Shown piece after piece: positions 17,521 to 27,458 of a stretch of 64,000 bases of DNA. The DNA lies in assembly GCA_944323205.1 (NCBI GenBank), contig CALURO010000007.1:62001-126000 (forward strand). Reading direction: 5' to 3'. This DNA is from an uncultured Mucispirillum sp. GTDB taxonomy: Bacteria > Chrysiogenota > Deferribacteres > Deferribacterales > Mucispirillaceae. The number at the start of each line of letters is the position of its first letter. Position 1 is the stretch's first letter. Position numbers and translations under genes: made by a program. The notes beneath the pieces are model-generated. The model saw only the letters and a program-made list of their open reading frames with translations, was not told the origin of the DNA and ran no database searches.

Positions 17521-18243
17521 ATGAAATTATATTCTTGGAATACACAAAAAATATCCATTAATGATAACGGAAAAATAAAAACAATATCACCATTTTTCTT
17601 AGTAAGTGATGATAAAGCATATCTTTTTGAAAACAGCAGTTATACAGATTTAGGCTCTATTTTTAATATAGATGAGTTAAAGGCAGTATCATCTAATATA
17701 GAAATGGTTACAAGTGATATAAAAGATATTGTAGCAGAAAAAACTGATAATTTAATAAATATGCAGGAAAGTATTGAAAACGCTTTAAATCAGCTAAGTG
17801 AAATACAAAAAAGCTTGCAGGAAATAGAAAACTTAAAATCTGAATATATTAAAATTATACAAAAAGCAGAAGAATATAAAAAATCTATACAGGAAGAAAC
17901 AGAAAAATATTTAAATCAACTATCACTATTTCAAAAAAATACTGATACAAAAATAAAAGAAGCTGAGTATTCTTTTAATAAAGCTCGTGTTAATATATCA
18001 GATATTATGGAGCAGGCAGAAAACAAAGTGGCTGCAAAATATATGGCTGTCCGCTTAAATATGGATAATATTTATAATAAATATATTAATGCAGTATCTT
18101 CTAAAACAGATGAATGCAGGAAATATGCTGAAATAAGTAAAAAATGGGCATGCAGTCCTGTAAATATCCCTGTAGAAAACGGCAGCTATTCTGCACTTCA
18201 TTATGCTGCTTTAATCAACAGTAAAGGGGCTGCAAATGAATAA
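17521..18243 (+). CDS. Coiled-coil protein of a phage tail-fibre cassette
   Basis: This 240-residue protein has a short beta-like N-terminus ('LYSWNTQKISIND') followed by long amphipathic helix/coiled coil (about residues 60-200, rich in Glu, Lys, Ile and Gln). No enzyme motif is seen. It overlaps by 8 bases the gene for a fibre-like protein, so the two are translationally coupled. Such small coiled-coil proteins precede tail-fibre genes in some phages, and I infer a structural or trimerising role. CGGAGGG lies 6 bases before ATG 17521. No head, capsid or integrase gene lies near. Confidence 0.7.
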   Translation: MKLYSWNTQKISINDNGKIKTISPFFLVSDDKAYLFENSSYTDLGSIFNIDELKAVSSNIEMVTSDIKDIVAEKTDNLINMQESIENALNQLSEIQKSLQEIENLKSEYIKIIQKAEEYKKSIQEETEKYLNQLSLFQKNTDTKIKEAEYSFNKARVNISDIMEQAENKVAAKYMAVRLNMDNIYNKYINAVSSKTDECRKYAEISKKWACSPVNIPVENGSYSALHYAALINSKGAANE

Positions 18244-20560
18244 TACATCATATATATCAGTAGAAGTATCTAAAAATACAGAAAATATCAGAACAAGCCC
18301 TGTATATGTGCAGGAAAAAGGCAGACTTTCACTTAATGATATAATGGCTGAAAAACCTGCTGATTTTAACGGGCAGATAGATATATCATGGCTGACTAAT
18401 GCTCTAAACCAAAAAGCAGGCGAAATAAAATATGCTCCATGGGACGCTTTATATATGCCGCAGGGTTTATGGATATCTTCTGCCTATGGCAGTAATACTA
18501 TTATTACAGTATCTGCTGATGGTAAAATCTGCTTATCTTATGATTATGGCACAAACTGGGAAGAAAAAAAGATAAATGATAACTTAACTGCTGCAGCTTA
18601 CGGCAGTGGAACTTTTATTCTGCTTTCAAATAGTGGTAAATGTTTTAAAAGCATAAATAACGGGGCGGAATGGGAAGAAAGCAAAATATCTGATGATAAT
18701 TTTTCATGCATCACATATAACAATAATAAATTTATAGCTGGAACTGTATCCGGCATAATATATATTTCAGAAGATTATGGTAAAAGCTGGCAGAAAGTAT
18801 GTGAATACAGCAGTATGCAGATTTCAAAAATAGTATATTCTTCTTCAAATATTATAATGGCAGTGGGAGTAGCTGGCAGCCCGCTTTCTATATATAGTAT
18901 AGATAATGGCATAAGCTGGAATGAAATAGAAATGCCTTCATCATCATGGATTTCTTTAACTTATGGTAAAGGCAGATTTACAGCCTGTGCTTATGATGGA
19001 GAAACACGCCTTGCATACTGTAATGAAAAAGATATACTTAATAAAACACCGCAGTGGAAAGAAATTAAATTAAGCTATAATGAACCATGGAAAGATATAT
19101 GCTATGGAGCAAATGTTTATACTCTTGCCTCATCAACTGGCGTTACTCTTGCAAGCAGTGATGGTATCAGGTGGATTAAAACACCATGCCCTTATGGATT
19201 ATGGAATAATATTTTAAGAACAGATTATTTTTTTATAATATTTTCAACAGCTGAAGAGACAAACAGTTTAAATGCTGTCCGCTCATCAAATGGAGGGCTT
19301 TCTGGGGTTATGTTTGCCACTTTAAATGAAATCATACAAGATGAAAATGTGGATAAAGCTGTAAATCCCAAGACTTTAAAAGATTATCTTGCATATAGAA
19401 CAGGCAAAAATAATTCCCAGTATCCAGTTTACAGTGATGATTTACTTATTGAATGCACTTCTCTTGATACAAGGCAGATAAAAATAACTAATATAAACAG
19501 CCAAAGCATTATAAGTAACTATAACAGTATTACAAATGCAGGAATATATATAATAGAAAAACAGTTAGAAAACAGCCCCGATATAGAAACTGCTTATATG
19601 CTTGTGCAGAAAGAGCCTGATAAAATACATCAGTTTGTAAGCCCTGATTATTTATTTATTACAGGTTATATGCGTTATTTCAGTAATAATACATGGAGCA
19701 GCTGGCAGAAAAAAATGATAATGCAGGAACATATTGAAAGCCTTGATTTATCTGGTAATAATATAACAGTAACTGACAGCTCTTTATATTCTGATATTAC
19801 TAATATTATAGCAGAAGAAAACGGCAGTATTAAAAAAATCAGTAAAGCAGAAGTAGATGAAGCAGTTAATAATAAAGTAAGTGATGCATTAAACCTTATG
19901 GCAGGAAATAATGTTTACTGGAGTAATAAGGCAGAATATAAAACAGGTGCTTTTGTTTTAGGAAGTGATAACGCTCTTTACTACTGTATAAAAGCTAATG
20001 GCACATCAAATCAGCAAAACCCAGTATCTGCACCTTCCTACTGGCTTAATATTATAAACAGTAACGGCCAAATTAATGCAGATAATTTAAGTATATCACT
20101 TGGTGCATTATCACTGCTTAATAATATTTCTCTTACTAATAATGCCATAACAGGAATACTGCCTGTTAATAAAGGCGGCACAGGGCAGACAACAGCAGCT
20201 GCAGCGTATGCAGCATTAGGCGGTAAAGCTCTTGGAAAGCTGGATAGTTTAGCGCTAAGTGATGCAAAATTAACAGGAACACTGCCTGTTGCAAAAGGTG
20301 GAACAGGGTTGACTAATGGGGCAATGCCTAAGCCATTATGGTCTAGTCAAACAGGTATAGGGCAGGTAATTCCAATATTTAAAGAAAATGCTCAATTTAC
20401 ACTTCCACAAGGTGGCACATGGTTTTGCTTTTATTTTCTATGGGCTTATGATTATACCCAGCCACACACGGAATCATTTTGTGCTTTATATGCTGGGAGT
20501 TCAAAACTTACAGGCGGAGAAGGATATATGACAATCGGCTATGCAATAAGGATACAATAG
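18236..20560 (+). CDS. Phage tail-fibre-like protein with BNR/propeller-like repeats
   Basis: This 774-residue protein has an N-terminal segment, then repeats of the BNR/photosynthesis-propeller type ('SYDYGTNWEE', 'SINNGAEWEES', 'SEDYGKSWQK', 'SIDNGISWNE', about residues 100-340). The C-terminal part carries two copies of the fibre motif LPVxKGGTGxT (about 643-655 and 682-694), typical of distal tail-fibre shafts, and it ends in a glycine-rich 'GGEGYMTIGYAI' tip. It probably binds a cell surface or glycan. There is no signal peptide, which fits a phage-type structural protein rather than a secreted adhesin. It is followed after 7 bases by the chaperone-like gene. Confidence 0.8.
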   Translation: MNNTSYISVEVSKNTENIRTSPVYVQEKGRLSLNDIMAEKPADFNGQIDISWLTNALNQKAGEIKYAPWDALYMPQGLWISSAYGSNTIITVSADGKICLSYDYGTNWEEKKINDNLTAAAYGSGTFILLSNSGKCFKSINNGAEWEESKISDDNFSCITYNNNKFIAGTVSGIIYISEDYGKSWQKVCEYSSMQISKIVYSSSNIIMAVGVAGSPLSIYSIDNGISWNEIEMPSSSWISLTYGKGRFTACAYDGETRLAYCNEKDILNKTPQWKEIKLSYNEPWKDICYGANVYTLASSTGVTLASSDGIRWIKTPCPYGLWNNILRTDYFFIIFSTAEETNSLNAVRSSNGGLSGVMFATLNEIIQDENVDKAVNPKTLKDYLAYRTGKNNSQYPVYSDDLLIECTSLDTRQIKITNINSQSIISNYNSITNAGIYIIEKQLENSPDIETAYMLVQKEPDKIHQFVSPDYLFITGYMRYFSNNTWSSWQKKMIMQEHIESLDLSGNNITVTDSSLYSDITNIIAEENGSIKKISKAEVDEAVNNKVSDALNLMAGNNVYWSNKAEYKTGAFVLGSDNALYYCIKANGTSNQQNPVSAPSYWLNIINSNGQINADNLSISLGALSLLNNISLTNNAITGILPVNKGGTGQTTAAAAYAALGGKALGKLDSLALSDAKLTGTLPVAKGGTGLTNGAMPKPLWSSQTGIGQVIPIFKENAQFTLPQGGTWFCFYFLWAYDYTQPHTESFCALYAGSSKLTGGEGYMTIGYAIRIQ

Positions 20561-20567
20561 GTGCAGA

Positions 20568-21011
20568 ATGGAAAATAATATAAAATCAGAAAAAGAAATA
20601 TTTTTAGAAAGTATATCAAATATCCAAAAGAAAAGTGACGGAAGTTTTGTAGTAAATTATAATAATATGCCATATCATATTTCATACAGTGATGAAATGT
20701 CTGAAAAATATATGTGGATTTTAGAATATGCAGAAAATCATATTGAAAGTATTTCTGAATATATAGAGCCAGATGTTAATATAATAGATAAATATTCAGA
20801 AGAATATGCAAGAGCAAAAAGAGATAATTTATTAAATAAAGCAGATATTATACTTATGAAATATCAAGAACAGGCAGCACTCGGTATAATACAGGAAAAT
20901 AATGAATATTATAATGCACTTTTACAGTATAGGCAAAATTTAAGAGATATTACAAAACAGCTTGATTTTCCTGAAAATATAATATGGCCTGTGCTGCCTG
21001 AATATATATAA
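20568..21011 (+). CDS. Tail-fibre assembly chaperone-like protein
   Basis: This 147-residue protein ends with the hallmark of tail-fibre assembly proteins: 'YRQNLRDITKQLDFP' followed by 'IIWPVLP', compared with the family pattern YRxxLRDIt...FP..i.WP.xP. An upstream helix 'ARAKRDNLLNKADIILMKYQ' corresponds to the A..xRd.lL..aD segment of the same family. These proteins help fold and trimerise the fibre encoded just upstream. Together with 17521-20560 it forms a self-contained fibre module. No other phage gene is visible. Confidence 0.75.
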   Translation: MENNIKSEKEIFLESISNIQKKSDGSFVVNYNNMPYHISYSDEMSEKYMWILEYAENHIESISEYIEPDVNIIDKYSEEYARAKRDNLLNKADIILMKYQEQAALGIIQENNEYYNALLQYRQNLRDITKQLDFPENIIWPVLPEYI

Positions 21012-21015
21012 AAAT

Positions 21016-21040
21016 AAAAATGCGGGTTTTTACACCCGCA
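21016..21040 (-). terminator. Terminator of the Ig-like lipoprotein gene
   Basis: TGCGGGT (21021-21027) pairs with ACCCGCA (21034-21040) around a short loop. On the minus strand five T follow (21016-21020). It also sits just behind the convergent tail-fibre chaperone gene. Confidence 0.7.
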
Positions 21041-21051
21041 CTTATATAAAA

Positions 21052-23898
21052 TTATTTTGTAATTAAACCATAAGTATAATACGGCTCTTTTTCTGGAGCT
21101 TTTATATTAGTATGATGTGCTGTAGCATTTGCTGGTGTATCATAATTTGCTCCATTTTTACTCCAATGGAAATAATCTTTTTTCAAATCTTTTATACTGT
21201 CAGATTTTTTCTTAATCCATGTATTAACCTGAACAGTTGCAATCCCCATTTCTTTCCACTCCTGATAAAGTTTTAGCTTATCATTATCATGGGTAACTCT
21301 TGCACTTGTCTGCCCTGCTGTGCCAAAACCATTTTGATTATATTCTGCAGCAGTATATTCAGTATATTGGAATTGACCTTTCCTAGCCTGCTCTATACCT
21401 TGACCAAGCACACCACCAAAATTATTCATAGCACTGCTGTCCATTTGGATTTTACTTTTTATCTTAACAGTATTGCCTGTAACTTCAATAGTCATTTCAC
21501 CTATCATTCTTTCAACACCGCCATAAGCGTTTGTTCCAACATCTAAATGACCGTTAGCCTGATTAAAGTCTACTATCTCATAAGTGCCTTGTAATGATGA
21601 TACATCACCTTGTTTTACAGGATTATATACAGTAATAAGTGTAGTAGCAGTTAAGCCATTATCACTTTTCGCAGTTAATGTGGCAGAGCCAGATGATAAA
21701 CCTGTAACTGCACCAGTTTGAGCATCTACAGATGCTACCGACTGATTATCTATTGAATATACAGCATTAGTGTTAGACGGGTTGCCTTCAAATATTGGTA
21801 TAATGCTTTCAGTTTTATTAATCTCTATACCATAATCAAACCTTTCATATACTATTTTTGTTGGCAGTGTTTCTACAATAAGCTTATATACTGCTTGTAT
21901 CTCTGGGTTGCTGGAAGAAGTTATTGTAATATTTGTTTCGCCTGTCTTTTTAAATGTTACTAAACCATTAGCATCTACATCTGCAACTTGAGTATTTGAT
22001 GACTGATATTTTAATCTTTTATTATATGCATCTTCTGGTATAACCTTTGGTTCCAGTGTCAACTGCCCTTCTGATAATTTATATCGTCCTTCATTACCAT
22101 TAGGAAGCTGTATTTCACTAACTGGGGTTACATTTTCAGGCTCAGGGTTTACTATAACATAACATTCTTTTGAAATATTATTAATTGTAACACGCACAAA
22201 TGTTTCGCCAACTCCTACTGCTGTAATTTTACCTGTATTATCAACAGTAACTATATCTTCATTATCAGAAACATATTCTGCATTAAGATTTGTTCCATTT
22301 AATATTTCTGGATATACTTTATATGTTAAATAAGCCTCTGCATCCACATTCATAGTTAATTCTATTTTATCGCTGTCAAGAGTATAGCTGTCAATAGTTG
22401 TTGCTGGCTGTATTTTCATTTCTGCTTTTTTGCCATTTACAGCTTTTGCAGTAATTACTGCACTGCCATTTTGATGAATAGTTACAAGACCGTCACTATC
22501 TACTGTGGCTACACTTTCGTTAGAACTAGACCATGTAAGAGTTTTATTATCTGCTGTTTCTGGATAAACTGTTGCATTTATCTGCACAGTCTCATTAATC
22601 TTAATAGGGCTGAATTCTGATATATCAAATTTAATACTTTCTACTTGTATTTCTTCTGGAGCAGCATTATCTGGAGTTTCAGTGCTTTCATTTGAATCAT
22701 CTTCTGGATTTTCTGTTACAATATCATCTGTATTTTCCCCTTCAACTGGCACAGTGCTTTCATCAAATACAATATCACTGCCAAGTCCACCAGCAGGTGT
22801 TAAACTTTCCATTTTACCTATATTTAATACAAGAGTATCGCCTTTATTTACCATACCCTGTCTTGCAAGCTCTGTATAATTTACTGGGTCAAGAGTAAAC
22901 TCCATAGTATAATCACCAGTTATTTTTGCACCAAGTGATGTAAAAATATCTGGTATACTGCCATAATCACCTAGATTTTTCTTCTGAATAAGCCTTACTT
23001 CTTTACCATTTAGATTAACATACATTAATATTTTTACAATACCTGCACCAAGCTCATCTAAATTAACATTAACACGAAGATTGCTTGCTTCATCTGCATT
23101 TTCTAATTCTGCACCATTAATTGAATAATTTAATATCTTATATTTTGCAATTAATGACATAGGGTCTTTATTTAAATCAATTGGAGCAGTGCCTTCTGGG
23201 GCTGTCCAATCACTACTAATATTACCTTCTTCCGCAGTAACTACATCTACATTTATAAATGCATATTTTTCAGGGTTTGATTTAGAATAAATTATAATTC
23301 CAGCACTACCCTCATTATTAGACTGAATAAAACCATCTTTCACTTCTGCTACATTAGTGTTAGTAGAAAGATACACCAGCTCTTTGTTTGCTGCATTACC
23401 CGGGCGGACACTTGGAAATACCTGCAGCCCGCTGCCCTTTTGCAGTTTTATATAAGTAGTATCAACAGCAACTGCCATAACTGGTGTGCTGTTATTTTCT
23501 TCATCTGATAGTGTATCATATGCATTAATAATCACTTGATTATTCACTGTGCTGTCTTTTTCAAGAGCAATATTTATTACTGCAATACCTGCTTTATTAA
23601 TAGTTACATTACCATCATTAGATACAGCAGCAATAGAATTATCACTGCTTGAATAAACAAGTGCAGATGAAGACTCTTCTTCTGGAATAACAGAAGCATT
23701 TATGCTGTAACTCTGCGTTTCTGCAATATTCACAGGCAAATATTTAGAATAAACAACTACCTGTGGTGTTGTTTCAGCAGGATGATATACTACCTGCACA
23801 CCACCACCAGTTGGATTATCCGATGTTGTACACCCATAAATTCCTGCTATCACAAAAAGCATAACTAATAATTTATTAAGTATTTTAAATCTTTTCAT
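21052..23898 (-). CDS. Lipoprotein with multiple bacterial Ig-like (Big_2) domains
   Basis: This 948-residue protein has a lipoprotein signal ('VIAGIYGC', lipidated Cys near residue 23). About six Big_2-type repeats are recognisable by the pattern (T/V)xSSxxxVAxVdxxGxVT...G.a.Itaxs. Two come near the N-terminus; a non-repeat region of about 170 residues follows, then a Thr/Glu/Asp-rich linker and four more. The C-terminal 150 residues ('LQGTYEIVDFNQANG') look like a distinct beta domain. I start at ATG 23898 because GAGAG precedes it correctly; the upstream ATG 23910 overlaps that signal. It is probably surface- or periplasm-exposed. Paralogue of 23950-26970. Confidence 0.85.
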   Translation of the reverse strand: MKRFKILNKLLVMLFVIAGIYGCTTSDNPTGGGVQVVYHPAETTPQVVVYSKYLPVNIAETQSYSINASVIPEEESSSALVYSSSDNSIAAVSNDGNVTINKAGIAVINIALEKDSTVNNQVIINAYDTLSDEENNSTPVMAVAVDTTYIKLQKGSGLQVFPSVRPGNAANKELVYLSTNTNVAEVKDGFIQSNNEGSAGIIIYSKSNPEKYAFINVDVVTAEEGNISSDWTAPEGTAPIDLNKDPMSLIAKYKILNYSINGAELENADEASNLRVNVNLDELGAGIVKILMYVNLNGKEVRLIQKKNLGDYGSIPDIFTSLGAKITGDYTMEFTLDPVNYTELARQGMVNKGDTLVLNIGKMESLTPAGGLGSDIVFDESTVPVEGENTDDIVTENPEDDSNESTETPDNAAPEEIQVESIKFDISEFSPIKINETVQINATVYPETADNKTLTWSSSNESVATVDSDGLVTIHQNGSAVITAKAVNGKKAEMKIQPATTIDSYTLDSDKIELTMNVDAEAYLTYKVYPEILNGTNLNAEYVSDNEDIVTVDNTGKITAVGVGETFVRVTINNISKECYVIVNPEPENVTPVSEIQLPNGNEGRYKLSEGQLTLEPKVIPEDAYNKRLKYQSSNTQVADVDANGLVTFKKTGETNITITSSSNPEIQAVYKLIVETLPTKIVYERFDYGIEINKTESIIPIFEGNPSNTNAVYSIDNQSVASVDAQTGAVTGLSSGSATLTAKSDNGLTATTLITVYNPVKQGDVSSLQGTYEIVDFNQANGHLDVGTNAYGGVERMIGEMTIEVTGNTVKIKSKIQMDSSAMNNFGGVLGQGIEQARKGQFQYTEYTAAEYNQNGFGTAGQTSARVTHDNDKLKLYQEWKEMGIATVQVNTWIKKKSDSIKDLKKDYFHWSKNGANYDTPANATAHHTNIKAPEKEPYYTYGLITK

Positions 23899-23918
23899 AT
23901 AATCTCTCATTTATAATA

Positions 23919-23940
23919 CTGCCTGCTTATTTACAGGCAG
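23919..23940 (-). other. Intercistronic hairpin
   Basis: CTGCCTG (23919-23925) pairs with CAGGCAG (23934-23940) in the gap between the two Ig-like lipoprotein genes. There is no T run in either direction, so it may be an RNA-processing or attenuating hairpin rather than a full terminator. Confidence 0.45.
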
Positions 23941-23949
23941 AAATAAAAA

Positions 23950-26900
23950 TTATTCTTCAATCGGTGTTACTGTTCCAGTAAAACTTGTTACAGGAACAAC
24001 TATTGCTAAATAAGGTTTTTCTGGTGGATTTTTACCACTTATATCACCTGATGAATACCTGTCAGTTGTTAGGTCCACATACCTGTCACTTACTTTTGTA
24101 GCCCTATACATAAATTGATATGTTGTCCAAAACTGCATTTCAAACTGCATTACATTATTATCAAGCTGAGTATAAGCTAAATATGCACCTTGTGAACCTT
24201 CATCTCCATTGCCAGAAATAAGACCTACATTAAGTGATTGACTGACAATTTTACCATTGCTTGATGTGCTTTGAGATAATGTAATCGGGTCAAATGAGCC
24301 ATGAATATATCTTAAATATTTTTGCCATGCAACATCAACATCTTCATGACCATTCATTTGCACTTTCATAGTAGAACTAATTTGTGCATTAGCTTCTGTG
24401 CCGTCGACTTTTACAGCAAATGCACCTGTATAGTTTGCAACAGAACCACCACTTCCATCACCACCCATACAAGTAATACCTAAAAAGCATTTACGACCAT
24501 TTGACATATATGATATACCTATATCACTACTTGTTGGTCTATCATTACCACTATGAGAAAATTTTGGCTGATACCCTGCGAGGCCTTGACTATATGGGTT
24601 CCCATAAAACCATGTCATTTCATAATAACCCTCAGCACTATGTGGGTCTGCTGCCATATTTACTGGTGTTACATACATTGTTCTATCAAGAATTTCTTTT
24701 GTGCTGTCATTTACCTTTGTAAGATAAACTACTGCTTTAAGACTATCTTTTGTATATGTATATTCAATAGTATTATTGCTTGTAATATTAATATTTTCAC
24801 TTGCTAACACTTCTTTTGTTTGAGAAGAATATTTGTCAGCACTATCTAGCATAATTTCTTTACTTTCATAAAGATATCGCCAGTTATTAAAAGTATATGA
24901 AGCAAGCGGACTTTTTGGAGTAAACTGTAATCTGCCTTGGATAGTATATTTATCTGCTAATAAATTAATAACAAACTCACCCTGCAGTTTATCATTTTCA
25001 GCAGTAAATGTTTCAGTTTTATTTCCAAGAGTATATTCCACTTTATCAATAGTGTAATATCCTTTTACATTCATAACTTTTTTAACATTTAACTGCACTT
25101 CCTGAGTAACACCATTAGCTGTTTCAAGTGTAACTATTACAGAGCCTTCTTTTAAAGGGGTTACTTTATACCCGCTACCCACCTGCTCTAGTCTGGCAAC
25201 AGTAGTATCATCAATAGCAGCTGTAAGCTCATGGTCTACATTAGCATTTGCAGGTATTATTTCTGGAATAATAGTATGGTCTGTATGACCTATATATAAA
25301 GTAGAAGGCGCTTCATTTACATTTATTGATGTAACATATACTTTTTCTTCATCCTGCCTGACAGCAACAGATACTTCTTTTTTAATATCAGGATATTTTG
25401 CAGAAGAAACTGTTACTACACCTGTCCCTACTTTTAAAGGTGTAATAAGGCCGTTTTCGTCAACTGATATACTGCCACTTTCGTCTGCTTTATATATAAG
25501 TGTTGTATTATCTGCATAAGTAGGCACAACCTTGCCGCTAAGCTGTATAGGTGTTTGTGATTCAAGAGAAACTTCCAGTTTAGATGGTATATTAATAATA
25601 CCCTTAACTGGCTCTAGTTGTTCATTGATTCCTACATTTAATGTAATCGTTTTCTCAAAACTTCCCTTATCTGATACAGCTGCAATTATGGCAGTGCCTT
25701 TTCTTCTTGGTGTAACTACACCTGTTGCACTGTTTACTGTGGCAACTGTTGGATTTTTTGAATAATATGTAATATCAGAATATGTAGCATCACTTGGCAC
25801 TGCTGCAGCTTTAACCATTGCAGGTGTCCCTATATATATATTTGTATCCATCTCATCAAAAACTATATCTTCCACACGCTTTGTGCTGTCTACAACAGTA
25901 AAAGCAGTTTTACCTATTACCTCACCATTTGATACAGATGTAACAGTAATATCTGCAGAACCTTCTTTTAATGCAGTCACCACACCCGTTGGTGAAACAG
26001 TTGCTACCTGCTCATTACTTGTAGAATATGTTACTGCCTTATTGCTGGCATTAACAGGAAGCACTACAGGGCTTAATGTGTAAGTTGTGCTTATAAGTCT
26101 GTCTAGTTTATGCTCATCATTTACTTTAATCTCAGTAACAGATACAGGCACTTCTTCCACATGTGATTGACCTGGCACTAAATCATAATCTTTATTTAAT
26201 GCTAAATTTAATGTCTGACCTGCCTGTAATAAACCATTTTCTATTAATGCAGTATTCTCATCAGCTTTTAATTTGATAACCATTGTATCATTATCTTTTA
26301 CACTGCCTTCTAAATATGAAAAAATAGATTGACCAGCCTCTTCATAAGAAATATCTGATAACCCATTAATATTCATACTTAAAGGAATATTAAGACCGTT
26401 AAATAAAAGCTCTGCATTAACTGTGCTTTCTGCCGACCTATCCACATTAATGGAAAAACTACCACCTATATTTGTGTCAGGCTCTTTGTCAATACCATAT
26501 TGAGAAATAGTATATGCACCAAAAAATGATAATGGATTATTTGTCATATCAAGTGCAGTTTTAATGTTTTCTCTAACATAAAAATCTACCTGTTGAGAAA
26601 TATCCGCCCTTGATGCTGACTGGATTTTTACATTAAATATTCCAATATCTTTTATGGTTACATAACCATCTGATGAAACTTCTGCAATATCTGGATTGCT
26701 GGAAGTATAGTGCAGAGTCTTATTCTCCGCATTTTCTGGCTGGATAACAGCACTTATATTATACTGTAAATCCACACCAGCCTCTTTTACAAGCTCTATG
26801 TAGTTACTGGCAATTTTAATGCCTGAAACCTGAACAGCACTATCAGAAGAATCTTCATAAATATGCTGAACACTACTGGAGCTTGAATTTCCACTACTAC

Positions 26901-26970
26901 TTGAGCATGAAAATAAAAGAGGAAATAAAAAAGATAATAAAATAATAAAAACAATACCTCTTTTAATCAT
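23950..26970 (-). CDS. Lipoprotein with multiple bacterial Ig-like (Big_2) domains
   Basis: This 1006-residue protein has a lipoprotein signal ('PLLFSC' at about residue 22) followed by a Ser-rich linker. Five or so Big_2 repeats follow, each showing a pattern such as 'SSNPDIAEVSSDGYVT' or 'STNEQVATVSPTGVVT'. An inserted region after the first repeat ('NNPLSFFGAYTI') is related to the inserted region of the downstream paralogue. The C-terminal 320 residues ('GYYTIDKVEYTLGN' onward) form a larger non-repeat domain rich in Gly, Ser and Tyr. Probably displayed on the cell surface; adhesion is possible but unproven. The neighbour 21052-23898 lies 51 bases downstream. Confidence 0.85.
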   Translation of the reverse strand: MIKRGIVFIILLSFLFPLLFSCSSSSGNSSSSSVQHIYEDSSDSAVQVSGIKIASNYIELVKEAGVDLQYNISAVIQPENAENKTLHYTSSNPDIAEVSSDGYVTIKDIGIFNVKIQSASRADISQQVDFYVRENIKTALDMTNNPLSFFGAYTISQYGIDKEPDTNIGGSFSINVDRSAESTVNAELLFNGLNIPLSMNINGLSDISYEEAGQSIFSYLEGSVKDNDTMVIKLKADENTALIENGLLQAGQTLNLALNKDYDLVPGQSHVEEVPVSVTEIKVNDEHKLDRLISTTYTLSPVVLPVNASNKAVTYSTSNEQVATVSPTGVVTALKEGSADITVTSVSNGEVIGKTAFTVVDSTKRVEDIVFDEMDTNIYIGTPAMVKAAAVPSDATYSDITYYSKNPTVATVNSATGVVTPRRKGTAIIAAVSDKGSFEKTITLNVGINEQLEPVKGIINIPSKLEVSLESQTPIQLSGKVVPTYADNTTLIYKADESGSISVDENGLITPLKVGTGVVTVSSAKYPDIKKEVSVAVRQDEEKVYVTSINVNEAPSTLYIGHTDHTIIPEIIPANANVDHELTAAIDDTTVARLEQVGSGYKVTPLKEGSVIVTLETANGVTQEVQLNVKKVMNVKGYYTIDKVEYTLGNKTETFTAENDKLQGEFVINLLADKYTIQGRLQFTPKSPLASYTFNNWRYLYESKEIMLDSADKYSSQTKEVLASENINITSNNTIEYTYTKDSLKAVVYLTKVNDSTKEILDRTMYVTPVNMAADPHSAEGYYEMTWFYGNPYSQGLAGYQPKFSHSGNDRPTSSDIGISYMSNGRKCFLGITCMGGDGSGGSVANYTGAFAVKVDGTEANAQISSTMKVQMNGHEDVDVAWQKYLRYIHGSFDPITLSQSTSSNGKIVSQSLNVGLISGNGDEGSQGAYLAYTQLDNNVMQFEMQFWTTYQFMYRATKVSDRYVDLTTDRYSSGDISGKNPPEKPYLAIVVPVTSFTGTVTPIEE

Positions 26971-27065
26971 AAAAACTCCTTAAAAAATTTGTTTATTTTA
27001 TATTTTATTATAATATTTGTCAAGAAATAAGATTGAAAAATTCATGAAAAAATTATATAGACAAA

Positions 27066-27400
27066 AAACATTTGTCACTCAGAGGGAGCCTGCGACCGAA
27101 GAGTCTATAATTTTTACTAACTGGTATATTGTAAGATAGGCTCAGGACGAGCCGTCGCTTGCGTAAGTGCGGGAGGGGCTCCCCCGACCAAACACCTAAA
27201 TAAAAATTTCATGGGGAGCGATTTTTGCGACGCAAGGACTTTCCGACGAATAGGAAGGAATCAAAAGTCCGCAGCTGGACCGAAATTTTTATTATTGTTA
27301 AATTAGATTCTTCGCCTACTATCGTAGGCTCTGAATGACATAGAGTGCGGTGGACTATTAATACCTTGTCACTCAGACCGAAGGGAAGAGTCTAAAAACA
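27066..27400. repeat. Intergenic nested-hairpin repeat cluster R2
   Basis: This occupies most of the 488-bp gap 26971-27458. From left to right it holds 'TTTGTCACTCAGAGGGAGCC'-type sequence; a 'GACGAGCCGTCGCTTGCGTA' module; a module starting GGGGAGCG and ending CAGCTGGACC that contains arms GGACTTT/AAAGTCC; and 'TTCGCCTACTATCGTAGGC' plus TCTGAATGACA. The GGGGAGCG module sits exactly between inverted arms AATAAAAATTTC (27199-27210) and GAAATTTTTATT (27282-27293). No ORF is credible here. Confidence 0.85.
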
Positions 27401-27458
27401 TATTTATACTTTTACAGATAAAATACTTTCAATGGTTTACTCCATTTTTTGAATAAGT

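Noticed and set aside
17521..21011. Complete prophage
   Set aside because: Only fibre-type genes are present; neighbours on both sides are ordinary chromosomal genes.
27066..27400. tRNA genes in the GC-rich intergenic patches
   Set aside because: The GC-rich stretches here and in the gaps at 36.9, 38.4 and 48 kb do not show a cloverleaf, TTCGA T-loop or acceptor stem; they are the hairpin repeats.
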